Origin: Desulfovibrio sp.
GTDB taxonomy: Bacteria; Bacillota; Dethiobacteria; DTU022; UBA8154
Direction: 5' to 3'
DNA: 41,955 nt
Assembly (NCBI GenBank): GCA_020060185.1
Contig: JAGVAS010000151.1
Coordinates: 1 to 41,955 of the forward strand
In this document: positions 7,886 through 16,231 of the stretch, piece by piece
Numbering within the stretch: position 1 is the stretch's first letter
How the letters are laid out: each line of letters opens with the position of its first letter
Program-made: the position numbers and the translations under genes
The notes under the pieces: generated by a model
What the model saw: only the letters and a program-made list of their open reading frames with translations
What the model was told of the DNA's origin: nothing
Database searches by the model: none

Positions 7886-7938
7886 TAAAATACGGCTTAA
7901 AGTCAGATAAAGTATTAAGAAGTTGGGAGTGAACAAAA

Positions 7939-8325
7939 ATGGAGAAAACAGTGGAGATAGATAATAAAGCCATTGGGCAGAGAATTCGGGAAGAAAGGGA
8001 AAAGCTCCAACTTTCGCGGGAAGAGTTTGCAGAAATCATAGGACTTTCGGACTACTATATCGGGCAACTGGAACGGGGAGAAAGGCAGATGAGTCTCCCC
8101 GTTTTGGTTAAAATTGTCAATTGTTTGCATGTATCTTTAGATTACCTGATTTTCGGAGAAACTGCTCCTAATCTTTATGTTTACGATGCCCCTAATCTTT
8201 ATGATACCTGTGGCCGTAATAAAGAAGGGGAGATAAATCGTTTACTCAACAAGTGCTCGCCGAAAGAATTAGAGTTAGTCAAAAAACTTATAAAAACTAT
8301 TCTTCCTTATGTACGCAAAAGCTAA
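7939..8325 (+). CDS. XRE-family HTH transcriptional regulator
   Basis: The 128-residue protein has a Cro/C1-type helix-turn-helix at about residues 12-68 (IGQRIREEREKLQLSREEFA, then IIGLSDYYIGQLERGERQ). A C-terminal helical tail (KELELVKKLIKTIL) may mediate dimer formation, as in other small Clostridial regulators. A GGGAG site precedes the ATG. Residues 76-89 contain an in-frame duplication (APNLYVYD-APNLYD), a small recent tandem copy in the linker. The nearby TTGCAAAT repeats suggest autoregulation. Its targets are unknown; the divergent diguanylate cyclase gene is one candidate. Confidence 0.9.
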   Translation: MEKTVEIDNKAIGQRIREEREKLQLSREEFAEIIGLSDYYIGQLERGERQMSLPVLVKIVNCLHVSLDYLIFGETAPNLYVYDAPNLYDTCGRNKEGEINRLLNKCSPKELELVKKLIKTILPYVRKS

Positions 8326-8420
8326 AAGAGATATTTTATTCTATTATTGTTTTCGTTTCATTAGAATATTTTTTAACCATATACGGTAATGGAGGCAGCT
8401 CTGTGGCTGAAGAAAAAGCA

Positions 8421-8609
8421 CTAAAAAGTAAACCCGGAGGCCGGCAAAGCGAGCGGGGTATCGGCAGCCTGGCAGTTTTTCCTCTTCTTCAGGGTTAGGG
8501 CCACCATTGCGGCGCCTCCGGCAGCTGCTTCATCTATAAAATTTAGGGCTTTGTCCAGGTTGTCTTTCTCATCTTGGCAGGCATTAATCTGAACTGTGGC
8601 GACTATCAC
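8421..8609 (-). pseudogene. Truncated nitrilase / carbon-nitrogen hydrolase gene
   Basis: From a GTG at 8609 with GGAGGG upstream, the frame reads MIVATVQINACQDEKDNLDK and then AGGAAMVAL at residues 30-38, matching the start of the carbon-nitrogen hydrolase superfamily (first beta strand, then the strand that normally leads to the catalytic Glu). After about residue 38 (near 8496) the sequence becomes unrelated (Lys/Arg-rich) and stops. The catalytic Glu, Lys and Cys are missing, so the product cannot be active. The break point marks a deletion or insertion junction beside tRNA-Arg(CCG). Confidence 0.65.
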
Positions 8610-8635
8610 TGCTATTCCCTCCAGACCTTAATAAT

Positions 8636-8668
8636 AAACGGCTCTTTCCCGAGCCGTTTGATTTTTTT
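8636..8668. terminator. Terminator hairpin behind tRNA-Arg(CCG)
   Basis: AAACGGCTC and GAGCCGTTT form a nine-base-pair stem with loop TTTCCC. On the plus strand it is followed by GATTTTTTT. On the minus strand it follows the tRNA 3' end directly. It can serve as a terminator in both directions, more strongly on the plus strand. Confidence 0.8.
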
Positions 8669-8671
8669 GGG

Positions 8672-8746
8672 TGGTGCGCCCGCAGGGATTCGAACCCCGA
8701 CTTCAGGCTCCGGAGGCCTGCGTGATATCCCTTTCACCACGAGCGC
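8672..8746 (-). tRNA. tRNA-Arg (anticodon CCG)
   Basis: The minus strand folds with acceptor GCGCTCG / CGGGCGC, D stem GTGA / TCAC, anticodon stem CAGGC / GCCTG with loop CTCCGGA (anticodon CCG, reading CGG), T loop TTCGAAT, discriminator A and an encoded CCA. It is complete. It is the second arginine tRNA within 2.6 kb and borders the truncated nitrilase gene, suggesting that this interval has been reshaped by integration or deletion. Confidence 0.94.
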
Positions 8747-8775
8747 GTATTTCAGTGCTGCTGATTAGCAATTCC

Positions 8776-8804
8776 ATGATAGCATCTTCCCCGGGAAAAG
8801 TCAA
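8776..8804 (-). promoter_or_regulatory. Promoter of tRNA-Arg(CCG)
   Basis: On the minus strand TTGACT (8804-8799) and TATCAT (8781-8776) are 17 bases apart, about 30 bases ahead of the tRNA 5' end. This is a good vegetative-type promoter. Confidence 0.7.
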
Positions 8805-8843
8805 ACTACATAAAAACAGCATCTTCAGGAAATTATAAAAGGT

Positions 8844-10022
8844 ATGATCAGGAAAAAATTGCTTTATGTGGCCAGGCCGCAAACGGGGGGCATGTCCAGG
8901 CACCTGCGCACACTGATAACCCATTTTTCCAGGGAATGGGATGTTTGCGTGGCTGCCCCGTCGGCATTGCTAACCCCCGTTGATAGGATGGCCGGTGTGG
9001 TAAAATACGTTAAACTTTCCCTACCGGGACATGCTGCTCCCCTGAGAGATCTTGCCGTTTTGATAAAGCTGGTCGGGATATGCCGGCAGGAAAAAGCCGG
9101 ACTGGTACATGTTCACGGCTACAAGGCAGCCCTTGTAACTTTACCGGCAGCCAGGCTGTTCGGGTGCCCGGTTCTGGTAACCGTACATAACTCCCTGCTG
9201 TATCCTGACAAAAGCATCCTGCCGGAGAGCTGCTTCCACCGTGTTTTAAAGGGGCTTGATCCCCTGGTGGCGCGCTATATTACCGTTTCCGAGGCCTTAC
9301 GGCAGGAGCTTGCCGGTCGGGGTATTAATCCGGGGAAAATAGCAACAATATATAACGGCATAGATACCCGTAAGTTTGCACTAAACATGTTCAACAGTAA
9401 AGCCTGGAATAAAGAGGGGAAAGAGGAATTGTCGCCCTTGCTGGGCTTTCCGGGGTTGAAGGTGGGTACAGCCGGGAGGTTGGTTTTCCACAAAGGTTTG
9501 GATCTGTTTATCAGGGCGGCAGCCAGGGTGGCGCAACATTATCCTGACGTGCGCTTTTTTATCGCCGGCGAAGGCCCGGAAAGGGCCAAACTGGAAAGCC
9601 TCTGCGACATCCTGGGTATGAGGGAGAAGGTCTTTTTCCTTGGGCACGTCAGCCAGATACCGGCTTACCTTTCCTGCCTGGATCTTTTTGTCCTGCCTTC
9701 CCGTAATGAAGGGCTGTCCCTTTCCCTGCTGGAAGCCGGAGCTACAGGCCTGCCTTTGATCGCCAGCGCCGTTGGGGGTATTCCCGAAATTATCCGGCAC
9801 GGTAAGACGGGACTTCTCGTTCCCGCGGAGGATGTAATAGCACTGGAGAAGGCCATGTCCTGGCTTATCAGCCAGCCCCAGAACAGGAAAAAACTGGGCT
9901 TGGAAGCTGCCGGCGATATCAGGAGTCGTTTTGCCGAGGAAAATATGCTAAAAGAAACGGAAAAGATCTATGAAGAGATTTTTAGCCAAAGCACAAAGGA
10001 CAGGGTTGCCTGCCCCCTTTAA
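8844..10022 (+). CDS. GT4-family glycosyltransferase
   Basis: The 392-residue protein has the two-domain GT-B layout of retaining glycosyltransferases that move a sugar from a nucleotide donor to a lipid or polysaccharide acceptor. The N-terminal acceptor domain shows RPQTGGMSRHLRTL (the Gly-Gly loop) and LVHVHGYKAA. The donor domain begins near KVGTAGRLVFHKG and contains the E-x7-E signature in NEGLSLSLLEAG and GIPEIIRHGKTG. It is cytoplasmic, with no signal peptide. Its 3' end overlaps the next gene by 53 bases, so the two are probably made together; that pairing suggests a job in cell-surface glycan synthesis. The donor and acceptor are not known. Confidence 0.93.
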   Translation: MIRKKLLYVARPQTGGMSRHLRTLITHFSREWDVCVAAPSALLTPVDRMAGVVKYVKLSLPGHAAPLRDLAVLIKLVGICRQEKAGLVHVHGYKAALVTLPAARLFGCPVLVTVHNSLLYPDKSILPESCFHRVLKGLDPLVARYITVSEALRQELAGRGINPGKIATIYNGIDTRKFALNMFNSKAWNKEGKEELSPLLGFPGLKVGTAGRLVFHKGLDLFIRAAARVAQHYPDVRFFIAGEGPERAKLESLCDILGMREKVFFLGHVSQIPAYLSCLDLFVLPSRNEGLSLSLLEAGATGLPLIASAVGGIPEIIRHGKTGLLVPAEDVIALEKAMSWLISQPQNRKKLGLEAAGDIRSRFAEENMLKETEKIYEEIFSQSTKDRVACPL

Positions 10023-12492
10023 AAGGCTTAAAAAAATATTATTTCACCAGAAGTCCTGGAAGACTATCCTGCCGGCAATTTTCCTTCTCGCTGCGGGTTT
10101 ATTTCTGCTAAGCAATTTTATGTTTCCCAAGGTGAAAGAGTACAGCTTTGCCGGACAAGATGAGGCGAGAAGTCAAAATGTCAAGCCTGACCCCGGCCAG
10201 GGCAATGAAACAGGCGGCCCGCTGCAGGATTTTAAAGAGACAGACCAGGTACCGGTGGAAGGAGAAACAGTTCCCCGGGTCATTCTTATCACTCTGGATA
10301 AAATAACCTACCAGGATTTGCTTTCCTTTTCTGGCCCTGTCCTTTCTTCCCTCCTGGAAGAAAGCGCCGTAGCGCTCATGAATGTAAATACGGCTGCCGT
10401 ACCAAGTACGGAAAGCGGCTATCTCACCATTGGCTCCGGATCACGCCTGGCAGCCAACTGGACAGCCCGTAAGGCCTTTAACAGGAGGGATTCGTGGCAC
10501 AGCGACGAGGTAGAGGCGCTTTACCGGCGCCATACGGGGAGTACCGATGTGCCGCAAGGGGAGGTGCTGCATCTTTACAGCGGCGTGCTGCGTCGCCTAA
10601 ATGAAAAGCGTCCTTATCCCGCTCTGGTAGGCGCTCTGGGAGAGGCTATCAGCGGAAAGGGACTGGGTGTTGCCGTTCTGGGCAATGCCGATAGCGATAC
10701 TCATAACAGGCAGGTTGTCACTATTGCTATGAACAGGGAAGGTGCGGTTGCGTACGGGGACGTGGGCTCCTCTCTGTTTAAAGAAAAGGATCTTTTTCCT
10801 TTTGGAAAGGGAAGCGATCCCCTGGCCTATCTGAAAGCTCTTGAGCCCCTCTGGAAAAAGGCCGCTTTTATTGTTGTGGAGTGGGGGGACACCAGCCGCA
10901 TAGACGATTACCTGGTGCACCTTCCTTATGAGAGGCGGGGCGAGCTGCTCCGGGCCTCGCTGCAGGAACTGGATCAATTTTTGCTGCGAATCAGGCCGTA
11001 CCTTACCGGGGGAACCAGGTTGATTCTGCTTGCTCCTTCGCTGCCCAACCCTCCTTTTTCGGGGGGGCAGAGGCTTGCTCCGGTAGTATACTATGACCCC
11101 GGTTCGGCCGGGAAGGGGCTTCTTGTATCAGCTACGACCAGGCGGCCGGGGATCATTACCAATATTGATATTGCCCCTACTGTTTTAAGTGCCCTGGGGG
11201 TGGAAACGCCCGTGTTTCTTTTTGGCACCCCCGTCAGGGTTTCGCCGGCTGCAAACCACCTGGAGAAACTCGCTGCCCTCTCCGAACGCATTGTACGTGT
11301 ATACAACCAGCGCCCTGCAGTGATCAAGGGCTATCTTATGGTCCAGATGGTATTGTTGCTGGGAGCGCTGGGGGGATTATTTTTCCGTGTTAGTAAAGTT
11401 AAAGTATTTCGTCCCGGGCTTTACACCCTTTTATTTTTCCCGCCCGCGGCGCTCCTTGCCACGGCTTTTCCCGCATTTCCCGCCTCTTCCCTGTACGCCA
11501 ACGCCTTTTTGCTGGTAGCCCTAACAATCCTTTTGACCCTTTTTGCTGTTTTTCTTTTCCCGAACCTGCTGGCCTTTTTTTCTTTTACGGGGCTGCTTAT
11601 CTTCGGACTTTTAGCCGCCGATCTTTTCAGGGGGGCACCCTGGATGGGGCAGTCCTTCCTGGGTTACGATCCCGTCGGGGGAGCGCGTTTTTACGGCATG
11701 GGTAACGAATATATGGGCATAATGGTGGGTTCCTTTATCCTGGGCTTCGGTTCCCTGATTGCCCTGGTTTTAAAAGAGGGAAAAATGGCCGCGGAAGGAG
11801 AAAAGAAAAAAGCTGCCGCTCAGAGAGCAGTTGCTTACATTGTATGGATATTTATTTTCTGTTCCTTTTTGGTTCTTTTTCTCATGGCTTCGCCGGTGTA
11901 TGGGGCAAATTTTGGAGGAGCCGTTACGGCAGGGGTTGCCCTGGCGGTGACCCTGGGAGGCCTGCTGGCCCTGTTAAAGCAGGAAGGATATTTGCTGCTG
12001 CCCTTTCCCCGACACAGGGCTGCAGGTCAAAAGGTTCCTACCTTCCCCTTTCCTCAAAAGGTGCTGCTGCTTGCTTTTTTTGTGCTGGTGACCGGAGCAT
12101 TTCTATATTTCCTTAATATTCCCAGGTCCGATGCCGCCGTTTCACACCTGGGACGGACCCTGGACCTGGTTCGCAGCGACGGCCTGCAGGAGCTTTGGAA
12201 AATCGCCCTGCGCAAAATGGAAATGAACATGAAGCTGGTCCGCTATTCCTTGTGGAGCAGGGTCCTTTTCATCTTTATATTTCTCATTACTGCTCTTTAT
12301 TTTTACCCGGTTGGTTTGACCAAGAAAATCTTCCAGGATAAACCGGGATTTAAAGCGGCGCTGGGGGGTATCATCGCCGGGAGCTTTACTTCTTTTCTGG
12401 TGAATGATTCCGGGGTAATAACGGCGGCGACAACAATGCTTTATGGCGGGTTGCCCCTCCTTTTATTCTGTTTTAAGGAGGTATTCCCCTGA
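9970..12492 (+). CDS. Alkaline-phosphatase-superfamily domain fused to polytopic membrane domain
   Basis: This is an 840-residue membrane protein. After a short basic tail, one transmembrane span (TILPAIFLLAAGLFLLSNFM) places residues 55-440 outside. That part has features of the alkaline phosphatase / phosphoglycerate mutase fold: VILITLDKITYQDLL, a Ser/Thr-rich nucleophile-like PSTESGYLTIGSG and NIDIAPTVLSALGV. The usual metal-binding His residues are not obvious, so it may be a non-standard enzyme. From about 450 to the end there are roughly ten membrane spans. It overlaps the glycosyltransferase gene; a TTG at 10006 is a possible later start. Transfer or removal of a phosphate-linked group on a surface polymer would fit, but this is inference. 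Confidence 0.75.
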   Translation: MKRFLAKAQRTGLPAPFKRLKKILFHQKSWKTILPAIFLLAAGLFLLSNFMFPKVKEYSFAGQDEARSQNVKPDPGQGNETGGPLQDFKETDQVPVEGETVPRVILITLDKITYQDLLSFSGPVLSSLLEESAVALMNVNTAAVPSTESGYLTIGSGSRLAANWTARKAFNRRDSWHSDEVEALYRRHTGSTDVPQGEVLHLYSGVLRRLNEKRPYPALVGALGEAISGKGLGVAVLGNADSDTHNRQVVTIAMNREGAVAYGDVGSSLFKEKDLFPFGKGSDPLAYLKALEPLWKKAAFIVVEWGDTSRIDDYLVHLPYERRGELLRASLQELDQFLLRIRPYLTGGTRLILLAPSLPNPPFSGGQRLAPVVYYDPGSAGKGLLVSATTRRPGIITNIDIAPTVLSALGVETPVFLFGTPVRVSPAANHLEKLAALSERIVRVYNQRPAVIKGYLMVQMVLLLGALGGLFFRVSKVKVFRPGLYTLLFFPPAALLATAFPAFPASSLYANAFLLVALTILLTLFAVFLFPNLLAFFSFTGLLIFGLLAADLFRGAPWMGQSFLGYDPVGGARFYGMGNEYMGIMVGSFILGFGSLIALVLKEGKMAAEGEKKKAAAQRAVAYIVWIFIFCSFLVLFLMASPVYGANFGGAVTAGVALAVTLGGLLALLKQEGYLLLPFPRHRAAGQKVPTFPFPQKVLLLAFFVLVTGAFLYFLNIPRSDAAVSHLGRTLDLVRSDGLQELWKIALRKMEMNMKLVRYSLWSRVLFIFIFLITALYFYPVGLTKKIFQDKPGFKAALGGIIAGSFTSFLVNDSGVITAATTMLYGGLPLLLFCFKEVFP

Positions 12493-12621
12493 GTAAGGAG
12501 GGAAATTTAAGCACATTCAATAAAAATATTGTTTCTTGCAGGAAATCGGCATTTTGACATGGAAATATAGTGAAACATTAACTATTCCGCAGAAACATGA
12601 AGAAAGGAAGGAAAGTATTCC

Positions 12622-13914
12622 TTGATATCCCTGGACAGTAAAACCCTACCTGCTAACATCAATATTCACCTGTTGCCAACACCGAAATTTAAAACCGTTC
12701 TCGTAACGGTGTTATTGCACCAGGTTTTAGAGAAAAAACTGGCTGCCAAAACAGCCCTTTTACCCGCCGTCCTGGAGCGGGGTACCGGAAAGTACCCCTC
12801 TTTACGTGACCTGAAAATTCGCCTGGAGGAGCTCTATGGTGCGGAGCTGGGTGCCGATGTAATTAAAAAGGGAGAAAGGCAAATCCTCTCCTTTTCTCTG
12901 GAGGTGGTCAACGATAAGTTTGCCCCGGGGGAAAATTTGCTTCGCCAGGGCCTCCTGATACTCAAGGATGTCATCAGCGACCCGTTTCTGGAAAACGGCG
13001 CTTTCAAAAGGGAGTATGTTCATCAGGAGAAAGAGCAGTTGGCCAAGGAGATCCGGGGGCTTATAAACGACAAAGTCAATTATGCCCTGGAGCGCTGTGT
13101 CCAGGAAATGTGCCCCACGGAGCGGTTTGGTGTTTATAAATATGGGAGTATCGAAGAACTGGATCCTGTCTCGGCGGAGGGGCTGTATGAATATTACAAG
13201 GCTCTTCTCAGGGAAAATCCCATGGACATTTTTGTCGTGGGAGAAGTAGATGCGGAAGAAACCTTTGACCTGATCCAGGAGGCCTTTTACTTCTCAAGGA
13301 ACGGCGTACCCGGGGAACTTCCCCCCGTGGAGGTTTACAATATTCCCGGCGAAGTCCGCTACCGGGAAGAGAAGCTTCCCGTTAACCAGGGCAAGCTTAC
13401 CCTGGGTTACCGTACCAATATTTCTTACCAGGATGAAGAGTATGTGGACCTGCTGTTTTATAACGGTATCCTGGGCGGCTTTCCCCATTCCAAGCTTTTT
13501 CAGAATGTAAGGGAAAAGGCCAGCCTTGCTTACTATTCCTTCTCCCGCCTGGAGAAGCATAAGGGTATTCAACTGGTGGGATCGGGCATAGAAGTGGATA
13601 ACTACCGGCAGGCCCTGGAAATTATCCTCGAACAGGTGGAGCTTATCAAGAAGGGAAAGATATCCCGCGAGGAGATGGAGAATACCAGGAGGGCCCTTAT
13701 CAACATGTATAAGGTTGTGGGGGACAGTCCTTATAACCTGGTGAATTTCTACATAGACGGGTTGATCGGGGAAAGAGAAGAGGGAGTTGACTACTTCATC
13801 AATAAAATTGAGGGTATAAAGGAAGAAAACGTGGTGGCGGTAGCCCACAAGGTCTACCTCGATACTATTTATTTTCTCCGCTCGGAAGACGGAGAAGGGG
13901 GCGAACAGAGTTAA
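12622..13914 (+). CDS. yfmF: M16-family non-catalytic subunit, YfmF-like
   Basis: The 430-residue protein has the two-lobe fold of insulinase/processing-peptidase (M16) proteins but lacks the zinc-binding HxxEH motif: the matching region reads LLHQVLEKKLAAK without it. It therefore resembles the inactive partner of M16 heterodimers. TTG at 12622 is the start, after AAGGAAGGAAAG. The active partner follows with no gap. In Bacillus the YfmF-YfmH pair is linked to the 5-aminopentanol modification of elongation factor P and has been named as such in databases; the exact substrate here is inferred from that family. It is cytoplasmic. Confidence 0.85.
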   Translation: MISLDSKTLPANINIHLLPTPKFKTVLVTVLLHQVLEKKLAAKTALLPAVLERGTGKYPSLRDLKIRLEELYGAELGADVIKKGERQILSFSLEVVNDKFAPGENLLRQGLLILKDVISDPFLENGAFKREYVHQEKEQLAKEIRGLINDKVNYALERCVQEMCPTERFGVYKYGSIEELDPVSAEGLYEYYKALLRENPMDIFVVGEVDAEETFDLIQEAFYFSRNGVPGELPPVEVYNIPGEVRYREEKLPVNQGKLTLGYRTNISYQDEEYVDLLFYNGILGGFPHSKLFQNVREKASLAYYSFSRLEKHKGIQLVGSGIEVDNYRQALEIILEQVELIKKGKISREEMENTRRALINMYKVVGDSPYNLVNFYIDGLIGEREEGVDYFINKIEGIKEENVVAVAHKVYLDTIYFLRSEDGEGGEQS

Positions 13915-15213
13915 ATGCAATGGCAGATTAAAGAAAACGAAACTATTGCCGAAAAAATTTACTATGCACCCCTGGATGGAGGACCGGATCTCTATGTCCT
14001 GCCCAGGAAAGGCTACAATAAAAAATACGCCATTTTTTCCACGAGGTTTGGCTCCGTGGATAATTCCTTCCGGGCCGCAGGCAACGGGGAAGAGGAGATA
14101 ACCCTTCCCGATGGTGTGGCTCACTTCCTGGAGCACAAGCTTTTTGATGAAAAAGAAGGCAACGTTTTTGATCGGTTTGCCTCTTATGGTGCTTCACCCA
14201 ATGCCTTTACCAGTTTTACCCATACGACCTACCTTTTTTCCAGTACCGACTTTTTTGCGGAAAACTTGAAGCTGCTGATAAATTTTGTGCAGAGCCCCTA
14301 TTTTACAGAGGAAAGCGTGGCCAAGGAGCAGGGGATTATCCAGCAGGAAATCCGCATGTACCAGGACAATCCCGAGTGGCGGGTTTACTTTAACCTTTTG
14401 AAAGCCCTGTACGAGCATCACCCGGTGCGCAATGACATTGCCGGAACCGTCGAAAGTATCGGTATGATCACGAAGGATATCCTCTACAAGTGTTATGATA
14501 CTTTTTACCACCCCCGCAATATGGCCATTTTTGTAACGGGGGATGTTTCTCCGGCAGAAATCCTGGATCTTGTTGCGGAAAGCCTCTCCAAGCGTACTTT
14601 TCCGCCTTTCAACGAAATGCGGCGCGTTTATCCCCGGGAAAAAGCTGCTGTAAGCGAGAAAAAGGTTACCCAGGAACTGGCTGTCTCCCAACCTGTTTTT
14701 AATATGGGCTTTAAAGATACCTATGCCTACCTGGATGGCAGGGAACTTCTTTCCCGGGAGCTGGCCTCGGAGCTTCTCCTGGAGATGGTTTTCGGCAAGA
14801 GCGAACATCTTTTCACCGACCTCTACGAGGAAGGGCTTATCGATGAACACTTTTCCTCCGGGTATACCGCGGAACGCTCTTACGGGTATACCCTGCTGGG
14901 GGGCAGGACAAAAGATCCTGAAAAACTTCATGAAAAGCTGCTGGAGGGAATCGAAAAAGTTAAAAAAGAAGGACTGGAAAGGGAAAGCTTTGCCAGGCAC
15001 AAGCGCAAGATGAGGGGCGAATTCCTGCGCAGCTTTAATTCACTGGAATTTATCGCCAACAATTACCTGGCGTACCGTTTCCGTGATATTGAGTTTTTTG
15101 ATACGCTTGACGTCCTGGAGGAAATAACGCTGGAAGACATGGAGAAACGCCTGCATGAACATTTAATAGAAGAACTGCACGCCGTTTCCATAGTTTATCC
15201 TTTCAGGCCATAA
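13915..15213 (+). CDS. yfmH: M16-family zinc metallopeptidase, YfmH-like
   Basis: This is the 432-residue catalytic partner of the preceding gene, whose stop codon touches this ATG. The inverted zinc motif is HFLEH (His70, Glu73, His74), with the third ligand probably Glu145 in the downstream QQE segment, as in pitrilysin-type peptidases. The conserved GASPNAFTSFTHTTY substrate-binding stretch follows the motif. The length agrees with YfmH of Bacilli, which is associated with EF-P modification. A terminator directly follows the stop, so the two M16 genes form their own unit. Confidence 0.9.
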   Translation: MQWQIKENETIAEKIYYAPLDGGPDLYVLPRKGYNKKYAIFSTRFGSVDNSFRAAGNGEEEITLPDGVAHFLEHKLFDEKEGNVFDRFASYGASPNAFTSFTHTTYLFSSTDFFAENLKLLINFVQSPYFTEESVAKEQGIIQQEIRMYQDNPEWRVYFNLLKALYEHHPVRNDIAGTVESIGMITKDILYKCYDTFYHPRNMAIFVTGDVSPAEILDLVAESLSKRTFPPFNEMRRVYPREKAAVSEKKVTQELAVSQPVFNMGFKDTYAYLDGRELLSRELASELLLEMVFGKSEHLFTDLYEEGLIDEHFSSGYTAERSYGYTLLGGRTKDPEKLHEKLLEGIEKVKKEGLERESFARHKRKMRGEFLRSFNSLEFIANNYLAYRFRDIEFFDTLDVLEEITLEDMEKRLHEHLIEELHAVSIVYPFRP

Positions 15214-15214
15214 A

Positions 15215-15254
15215 AAAGGCCCGCGTTGTAGTGGGGAGGGTCTTTTATTTTTTA
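15215..15254 (+). terminator. Terminator after the M16 gene pair
   Basis: AAAGGCCC pairs with GGGTCTTT (one G-T pair) and the inner CCGC / GTGG extends the stem. A T-rich tract (TTTTATTTTTTATTT) follows. Confidence 0.65.
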
Positions 15255-15315
15255 TTTCTTTGGGCTATTATTAAGAAAGTATTTACTTTGGCCGGAGTGA
15301 GGAGGTTGCCTGTAG

Positions 15316-16173
15316 ATGAGAAGAATTGGTATTGTAACGGACAGTGTTGCCAACCTGTCACCGGAGGTTGTAGCAGAAAAAAAGATTAAGGTTATACCTC
15401 TTAAGATTATCCTGGGGCGTAAAACTTATCGCGATGGAGTAGAACTTACGGCAGGGGAGTTTTACCAGTTGCTGGAAAAATCTGAGGAGATTCCCGGTGT
15501 CTCTCCTCCTAATTCCGGTGAATTTTTGGAAATGTTTGAAACTCTGCGGGAAGAAGGGTACGAGTCTGCCATTTGCGTCCTTTCCAGCAGCAACATTTCT
15601 CCGGCCTATAACGCAGCCTGTGAGGCGAGAGATCTGGTCCGTCCTTTTCCGGTAATGGTTATTGACAGCCATGCTGCCACTATGAGCCAGGGATTTATGG
15701 TCCTGGAAGCGGTCCGGGGGGCGGAAGAGGGATTGACGATTACCGAGTTGGTGGAAAGAGTCTGGAAGCTGCGCCCCAAGGTTCATTTTTACGGTCTTGT
15801 GGGCATGCTGCATTATCTTGTACGCTTCAAGCGCCTGGGGAAAGTGTCAGCATATTTTCGCGCCTTGTTGAATATAAAGCCGATTATAACCATTGACAAT
15901 GAAGACGGGACTATCCTGTCCGTGGCCAGGGTAAAATCCCGCCAGCAGGGATTTAATTATTTCCTGAAAAAGATTGAGGAGGAGCTTTCCCTGGGTGGAG
16001 AGAACCTGCATGTCGCCGTTGTCCATGCCGATGAAGCCCAGGAGGCAGAGAAACTTTATGAAATGATCTCGCAAAAATTTAAGTGTGAGGAACTTTACCT
16101 CCAGGAACTTACCCCGGTTATCGGCTGCCATACAGGTCCGGGTATAATCGGTGTTAATTTCTTTGTAAGTTAA
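15316..16173 (+). CDS. DegV-family fatty-acid-binding protein
   Basis: The 285-residue protein starts at an ATG preceded by GAGGAGG. It matches the DegV/EDD family throughout: IVTDSVANLSPE at the start, VIPLKIILGRKTYRDGVEL, the PPNSGEF loop, CVLSSSNISPAYNAA, VIDSHAATMSQGF and KPIITIDNEDG. DegV (FakB) proteins hold a fatty acid in a deep pocket and present it to the kinase FakA for activation into phospholipids. The kinase gene is not in this window. It is cytoplasmic, 85 bases after the M16 terminator, and may have its own promoter. Confidence 0.92.
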   Translation: MRRIGIVTDSVANLSPEVVAEKKIKVIPLKIILGRKTYRDGVELTAGEFYQLLEKSEEIPGVSPPNSGEFLEMFETLREEGYESAICVLSSSNISPAYNAACEARDLVRPFPVMVIDSHAATMSQGFMVLEAVRGAEEGLTITELVERVWKLRPKVHFYGLVGMLHYLVRFKRLGKVSAYFRALLNIKPIITIDNEDGTILSVARVKSRQQGFNYFLKKIEEELSLGGENLHVAVVHADEAQEAEKLYEMISQKFKCEELYLQELTPVIGCHTGPGIIGVNFFVS

Positions 16174-16231
16174 AGCGGGGAATCAGGGTTTTGGCCCTTT
16201 ACAGTACATTTTGTCGGGGGAGGTATACCCT

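Noticed and set aside
13294-14136. 280-codon minus-strand frame opposite the M16 genes
   Set aside because: It is antisense to two conserved peptidase genes, and the codon pattern is a mirror of theirs.
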